A DNA stretch of 64,000 nucleotides from Nectonema munidae (lineage: Eukaryota > Nematomorpha > Nectonematoida > Nectonematidae): positions 1,116,001 to 1,180,000 of the forward strand of contig JAUIRK010000885.1 in NCBI GenBank assembly GCA_030549495.1, given 5' to 3'. Shown one piece after another: positions 61,101-64,000 of the stretch; within the stretch, counting starts at the first letter, position 1, and the number at the start of each line of letters is the position of its first letter. The translations under genes were made by a program, and so were the position numbers. The notes beneath the pieces were generated by a model. The model was not told the origin of the DNA. It ran no database searches and saw only the letters and a program-made list of their open reading frames with translations.

Positions 61101-61383
61101 TTTTTACGTTTTAATATTTCAATTTAAAACAAAAATTGTGTTCTTTTTGCAAGTTTGTAATAACAGAATTATAGTGTATTTGTTCAAATACATAATCATT
61201 GGTTGACCTATTAAATGAAATTTTTTTATTCATAGAATGAAAAAATATTTAAATATAGACAAATTAACTTTAATTTCTACAAAATAGGAAATATATTTAT
61301 TCATTTGAAATTTAGATAACGCAATTAAAGATAAATCATAATCCGTTCGCTAAAGGTTTTCGAGAAAATGGAGTTACCAAAAG
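48959..61383 (+). CDS. T-box transcription factor, Tbx6/Dorsocross-like (five exons, 3' end outside window)
   Basis: T-box proteins are sequence-specific nuclear DNA-binding regulators of development. Exons: 48959-49121, 49173-49335, 58962-59229, 60599-60745, 61316-61383. All have GT-AG borders, and phases join exactly (A|AG, AG|G, 0, 0, then 2), giving 269 codons plus 2 nt. Residues 1-82 are a low-complexity N terminus. The T-box (about 83-269) shows [93 protein letters not shown] and [24 protein letters not shown], the Q-G-H wording and GFRENG favour Tbx6/Dorsocross over Tbx2/3, Tbx1 or Tbx20; orthology is inference. Intron 1 is 51 bp, intron 2 9.6 kb, intron 3 1.4 kb and intron 4 570 bp. 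The ATG at 48959 is followed by a second Met. The C-terminal exons lie beyond nested piggyBacs. Confidence 0.93.
49173..49335 (+). CDS. T-box gene exon 2 (start of T-box)
   Basis: The acceptor is TTATATTTTTAG after a 51-bp intron. It encodes [13 protein letters not shown], then [16 protein letters not shown] and TEMIITKSG, ending AG|GTATAG so that the Arg codon is split with exon 3, as in other T-box genes. It is too short and interrupted to appear as a long open frame, but the T-box match is unmistakable. Confidence 0.92.
49336..53347. other. T-box intron 2, 5' half: no gene; dispersed repeat at 49540-49603
   Basis: AT-rich intronic DNA with the second copy of a dispersed repeat of about 65 bp (49540-49603, core AATTAGTGTATTTTAGTTA). 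A stretch of higher complexity at about 51960-52420 is a candidate for a conserved regulatory element. No exon seen. Confidence 0.4.
53363..53797 (-). mobile_element. LINE 3' fragment or SINE with 15-bp target duplication
   Basis: AATTTCTTTGACAAA occurs at 53348-53362 and again at 53798-53812, a perfect 15-bp direct repeat. Between them lies 435 bp whose minus strand ends in TTTCCTTCTTCTTCTTC, a poly-(CTT) 3' tail abutting the duplication. The tail resembles that of LINE B. No RT coding remains, so this is a 5'-truncated 3' UTR or a SINE. It landed at the tail of an older, similar fragment (53813-53975). Confidence 0.7.
53813..53975 (-). mobile_element. Older LINE 3'-end fragment
   Basis: The minus strand reads GCAAGCGGTCACTTATGACC, then ends TTCAATAAAATTTTCTTTCT with a CTT-rich tail at 53813, like a LINE 3' UTR. 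The left limit is uncertain. Confidence 0.45.
53976..54589. other. T-box intron 2, no feature seen
   Basis: Very AT-rich, with long T-runs near 54180-54230. Confidence 0.45.
54590..54890 (+). pseudogene. LINE ORF2 C-terminal fragment, decayed
   Basis: Frame-shifting plus-strand pieces match the C-terminal region of L2/CR1-type ORF2: [17 protein letters not shown] (family form: LPSLxYRRxRGDxIxxY), then [35 protein letters not shown] (family form: WNxLPxxVVxAxSxxxF), then NRLDFHW. At least three frame changes. It lies in T-box intron 2 in the same orientation as the gene. Confidence 0.65.
54891..58961. other. T-box intron 2, 3' half: no exon; candidate regulatory stretch at 57600-57990
   Basis: AT-rich with an (AT)n at about 55776-55790. 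From about 57600 to 57990 composition is more balanced, with a (GA)n tract at 57678-57705 and words such as TACGCGTCTTTGTG; it is a candidate enhancer or GAGA-type element. At 58165-58260 a faint degenerate repeat (ACATTTCACAGAC, AACATTTGGCC, TTGGCATTCGG) resembles the other decayed arrays. Confidence 0.35.
58962..59229 (+). CDS. T-box gene exon 3 (core DNA-binding segment)
   Basis: The acceptor is TTATTTTCAG. It encodes [70 protein letters not shown] and [14 protein letters not shown], then the donor CAC|GTAAAT. It is 268 nt: one nt completing the split Arg plus 89 codons. This is the most diagnostic exon for the Tbx6/Dorsocross-like assignment. Confidence 0.95.
59334..59667. mobile_element. 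Foldback hAT-type MITE with poly-C runs, in T-box intron 3
   Basis: The ends are CAGACCCGTAGCCAGC and, reverse-complemented, CAGGCCTGTAGCTAGG. The target duplication is GTAGAAAG (59326-59333) and GTAGAGAG (59668-59675), 7 of 8. It has three C-runs (near 59372, 59401 and 59602) and a long internal inverted repeat: GGTACTTATTAGTTATCTC near 59490 pairs with GAGATAACCCATAAGTACC near 59556. CAGxCCxGTAGCCAG is a widespread hAT end. Confidence 0.85.
59676..60598. other. T-box intron 3 remainder, no feature
   Basis: AT-rich intron sequence with no further feature seen. Confidence 0.5.
60599..60745 (+). CDS. T-box gene exon 4
   Basis: The acceptor is ATTTTTTAG. It encodes [49 protein letters not shown], and has the donor AAA|GTAACA. 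It has 49 whole codons, phase 0 on both sides, matching the conserved T-box exon containing MHKYQPR and VTAYQN. Confidence 0.95.
61316..61383 (+). CDS. T-box gene exon 5 (end of T-box)
   Basis: The acceptor is GAAATTTAG. It encodes [15 protein letters not shown] then RENGVTK, with a final split codon AG|GTATTT. At 68 nt it is easily missed, but [17 protein letters not shown] is the invariant end of the T-box. The next exon was not found before the right edge. Confidence 0.93.
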
Positions 61384-61440
61384 GTATTTTTTCTTCATGT
61401 CTTTTCAAGTTTTTTATTCAATCATTTTATAAGGTTCACT

Positions 61441-61562
61441 GTAATTTCATCGCCGTAATTTCATCGTGGTAACTTCATCGCATAGTAAATTCATCGTGAT
61501 TCAATACATCGTCGGTATTTTCATCGTTAAGTATTTTCATCGTGCAGTAATTACATCGTCAT
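61441..61562. repeat. Short tandem repeat, about 16-bp units (TAATTTCATCGT-like)
   Basis: Seven to eight degenerate units: GTAATTTCATCG, CGTAATTTCATCGTG, GTAACTTCATCGCA, TAGTAAATTCATCGTG, TCAATACATCGTCG, GTATTTTCATCGTTAA, GTATTTTCATCGTGCA, GTAATTACATCGTC. The array is immediately downstream of T-box exon 5, in the intron. Confidence 0.85.
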
Positions 61563-61779
61563 ACTAATTTTATGCTTGACGTTCAATGTTTTTTTGTAAA
61601 TATCCCTTTATATTTTTTTAAGTTTATTATGAACTTTTGTAAATGTTCTAATATCATAAAAAAACTAATTCTTAATAAATATAAGGTTTTCATATTATCA
61701 GGCTATAATGACAAAATAAAACAATATCTCTTTCTGACGTAAATAGCCTTGAAATATGTTTAAATTCCTTAATATTTAA

Positions 61780-62165
61780 CCCTCAACCGTACAGCAAAAT
61801 AAAACACCTCACTTGTACACGCTACTCCATTTTGTGGTATAGGAGACATATACTTTAAACCAGGCAAACGATGACTGCTATCAATTTATATATAGTAATA
61901 TATAAATTTCATGTATTTTAAAAAAGTTTATTTTTAATTTTAAAAGAACTAAACAAGTTTATTTAAGATAAGTATATATAAACTATGTTTTTTTACAAAA
62001 TAAGCAAAATTCTTCTTTTACTTGAATACGGTGTTCTGGACAAATTGAAATTCCACAGCAAAAGCAACTACTTCTGCAGTTCTTCTTACAATACTTACAA
62101 GGTCTTGAAAAACATGTTTTCTTTTTTTTCCCATCGACAGGTGCTTTGAAGTACCCAACATTTAA
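61780..62165 (-). mobile_element. piggyBac B: older piggyBac, left part only, broken by piggyBac C
   Basis: TTAA (61776-61779) is followed by CCCTCAACCGTACAGC, a piggyBac-type end. A minus-strand transposase C terminus follows inside. It is interrupted at a TTAA (62162-62165), where piggyBac C begins. Its other half, if present, is beyond 64000. Confidence 0.65.
61983..62161 (-). pseudogene. piggyBac B transposase C-terminal Cys-rich domain
   Basis: The open minus-strand stretch ends in a TAG at 61983-61985. It reads VGYFKAPVDGKKKK, then the cysteine-rich run CFSRPCKYCKKNC, CFCCGISICPEH, FCLFCKKT. This spacing (CxxC, CxxC, CxxH, CxxC) fits the C-terminal zinc domain that piggyBac transposases use to bind their ends. 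Everything N-terminal has been displaced by the later insertion. Its sequence differs clearly from both other piggyBac copies in the window. Confidence 0.65.
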
Positions 62166-64000
62166 CCTTTATTAGGATGGAAAAATTAAACAACCTAATT
62201 GGGACAAGTGACTACATTTTGTAGTCACTATCTTTTTCTATAATATATATTATATTAATTGGTTTTGGCATATATAAGTAACAGAAAATGTTATTAAATG
62301 TATTTATTTTCATGAATTTTCGCAAAATGTACAACTTACAGTTTTTTTTTCACAGGAGTGTTCTTTACAGCACGCTTTCAAACAAGTGTTGCATCTTTTT
62401 CTTGTAGACTTCTTACAAATGAAACATCTTCTTGGAGTTTCTTGCGCTATTCTATTTAGATCAGATGAAACGGGCGCATACGATAAAAAATAACGTATTA
62501 CATGCTTTATTTCGGTAGAGAGATGTGGATTTTTTAACCTTTTTTCCATGTTAGCTGCTGAAAGTTTTTCCCCTAAGACTTTTAGAAAAGTTTTTCTTGA
62601 CTGACAATATCCATTTTTCTTTGCCATTATGTAAGCATTTAGGCATGAAACATCAAGCATGTTAAAAAATATGATTAATGGCCAGCGTACAGTTTTTCTT
62701 CTGACTGTATATTCTTCTACATTTTCGTCCATTAGATCGACGCCACCTTTTGTTTTATTGTAAAAGTTTATGAGATCTGGTACTCTTTTTTCATTAGCGA
62801 AATCCGAAGAAAAAAAGTTGCTTGACAAAAGACACACGGTTTTGTTCTTTTTTGGAGCATAAGACATAATTACTATTTTGTTTTTATTATCATACTTAAA
62901 AACTGTTGAGTTTATTTCTCTACCTTTTGAATTTTTGAATGATAATGGAAGTTCTTTTTTATTTTGACGAATCGTTCCTACTAAAGTAAGTTTTTTTTCA
63001 AGAAGTTTCACTGCTAGACTATGACTTGTAAAGAAGTTGTCAAGCGTGATATTTCTTCCTGTTTTTTCAAAAGGCTTCACCAACTCGAGGCAAACTTTTT
63101 CAGCTAAATTTATTGTTCTTGCATTATTTTCTCTACCCAAATAAATTATTCCGTTGAGAGCATAGCTTGAGTTTGCCTCACAAATCCAAAATATCTTTAG
63201 TCCATATTTTTTGGGTTTTGAAGGCATGTATGTTTTGCCAGGTATTTTACCTCGATACCCAACTAATTGCTCGTCTATTGTTAGAAATTCTTCAGGAATG
63301 TAGTGACGTCTTTGTGAAAGTAGAAACAGTTCCCATACTTCCCTTATAGCCGCAAGTTTGTCGTTCTCTTTTCTTTGACTTCTTGTAATAAGATTGTCAA
63401 ACCTTAGACACCTAAGGAAAAGTTTCATACGCGAAAACGCCATACAGGCTTTATAAAAAGGCTTGCTATCTTTTTCTTTATAAAAATCGTTCAAATCACA
63501 AAAATTGTCGCGATCCGCACCTGCTCTGATAAGAAAACCAATTGAAGCTTCAAACTCATCATAAGTAAACTTTGAGAATAATTTTGAAGAAAACTTAGAT
63601 GGATTTGAAGCCTTGATCATAAAAAGTTTTTGATTTGTAAATCTTAGAATATGTCTTCTAATTTCTTCAGGTAAAGTCAAATCAAATAATTCTTTTTCGT
63701 CGACGCTTTTTGTACAGGTTCTTGCTTTCTCTGTGACAATATTACGCTTCAAACGCACAATATTATCTTTCAATTTATAATCCCACTTTACATCACCTAC
63801 AGCTTCTTCTTCTCCTTCTTCTTCATTAGAAAGGGAATCATCTGTACTTTCATTTTCAGAAAAAACAACTATATCTTCTGAATCTTCATCTAAAGTTCGG
63901 AGATTATTATTCATGTCAAAATTCTCTTCAACGTTTTCATCATCGCTTGAAAAATTTGAAAATTCTATAGATTCTGAAATATCTAAATCATCGTCACATA
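62166..64000 (-). mobile_element. piggyBac C: apparently intact piggyBac, right part outside window
   Basis: TTAA (62162-62165) is followed by CCTTTATTAGGATGG. A perfect subterminal hairpin GTGACTACA-TTT-TGTAGTCAC lies at 62208-62228, and a long uninterrupted transposase on the minus strand starts its 3' end at 62310. Only 144 nt separate the stop codon from the element end. The intact frame, set against the decayed neighbours, indicates a recent insertion. Confidence 0.8.
62310..64000 (-). CDS. piggyBac transposase, uninterrupted, N terminus beyond the window
   Basis: DDD-type cut-and-paste transposase acting at TTAA. Numbered from the first internal Met (complement of 63914), 534 residues are visible. 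The catalytic aspartates are kept in LTIDEQLVGY (D214), ITLDNFFTS (D292) and GGVDLMDEN (D393, D396). Also present are YMPSKPKKYGLKIFW, YLGRENNART, KLTLVGTIRQNKKELP and a C-terminal zinc domain (CFICKKS, CNTCLKACCKEH, CTFC). Upstream of that Met the same frame stays open to 63998 with acidic sequence (CDDDLDISESIEF, SSDDENVEENFD), as in piggyBac N termini, so the true start is probably past the edge. No stop or frameshift is seen. Alternatives are a recently mobile copy or a domesticated gene; the TTAA and short 3' flank favour a mobile copy. Confidence 0.92.
   Translation of the reverse strand, partial: CDDDLDISESIEFSNFSSDDENVEENFDMNNNLRTLDEDSEDIVVFSENESTDDSLSNEEEGEEEAVGDVKWDYKLKDNIVRLKRNIVTEKARTCTKSVDEKELFDLTLPEEIRRHILRFTNQKLFMIKASNPSKFSSKLFSKFTYDEFEASIGFLIRAGADRDNFCDLNDFYKEKDSKPFYKACMAFSRMKLFLRCLRFDNLITRSQRKENDKLAAIREVWELFLLSQRRHYIPEEFLTIDEQLVGYRGKIPGKTYMPSKPKKYGLKIFWICEANSSYALNGIIYLGRENNARTINLAEKVCLELVKPFEKTGRNITLDNFFTSHSLAVKLLEKKLTLVGTIRQNKKELPLSFKNSKGREINSTVFKYDNKNKIVIMSYAPKKNKTVCLLSSNFFSSDFANEKRVPDLINFYNKTKGGVDLMDENVEEYTVRRKTVRWPLIIFFNMLDVSCLNAYIMAKKNGYCQSRKTFLKVLGEKLSAANMEKRLKNPHLSTEIKHVIRYFLSYAPVSSDLNRIAQETPRRCFICKKSTRKRCNTCLKACCKEHSCEKKTVSCTFCENS

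Noticed and set aside
1-64000. CRISPR array, operon or bacterial-type gene cluster
   Set aside because: No regularly spaced identical repeats with unique spacers. Spliced exons, LINEs and hAT/piggyBac elements show animal nuclear DNA.
1-64000. LTR-type or other virus-like elements
   Set aside because: No long terminal direct repeats and no capsid-, envelope- or integrase-like reading frames were noticed. All RT matches are of the non-LTR type.

Overview
The window is strongly AT-rich, intron-containing animal DNA. A split T-box gene, arthropod-type piggyBac and hAT transposons and CR1/Jockey-group LINEs suggest an arthropod, possibly a crustacean. The species is inference and cannot be fixed from sequence alone. 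It holds one clear host gene in a large field of old and young transposable elements.

Layout. 1-8826: two CR1/Jockey-like LINEs lie head to head. LINE A is on the minus strand and runs off the left edge. LINE B is on the plus strand and is split inside its reverse transcriptase by a 2.26-kb piggyBac element. 9.5-24.2 kb: a hAT derivative, TTAA-flanked piggyBac-type MITEs (apparently nested), two SINE-like insertions, a TA-flanked MITE with iterated ends, a large decayed minisatellite, a third LINE fragment (minus strand), and a 1.9-kb TA-flanked element carrying a small spliced gene of unknown family. 24-48.9 kb: mostly unannotatable AT-rich DNA with scattered MITEs. Among these is a hAT element that kept the start and the dimerisation end of its transposase but lost the catalytic middle. 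A few less AT-rich stretches (about 31.1-31.8 and 43.7-44.7 kb) are candidate conserved or regulatory DNA.

48.9-61.4 kb: five exons of a T-box transcription factor of the Tbx6/Dorsocross type, plus strand. Every splice phase is consistent and the T-box domain is essentially complete. Intron 1 is only 51 bp, while intron 2 is 9.6 kb and carries LINE relics and a candidate regulatory stretch. Intron 3 carries a hAT MITE. The C-terminal exons lie beyond the window.

61.8-64 kb: inside the next T-box intron, a piggyBac element with an uninterrupted transposase sits at a TTAA within the remains of an older piggyBac. The transposase frame stays open to the right edge, so its start codon probably lies outside.

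The most unusual items are the TA-flanked element with a multi-exon gene of unknown family (22203-24097), the nested and apparently intact piggyBac in the T-box gene, the domain-deleted hAT element, and seven separate decayed short tandem repeats that share a similar word pattern.
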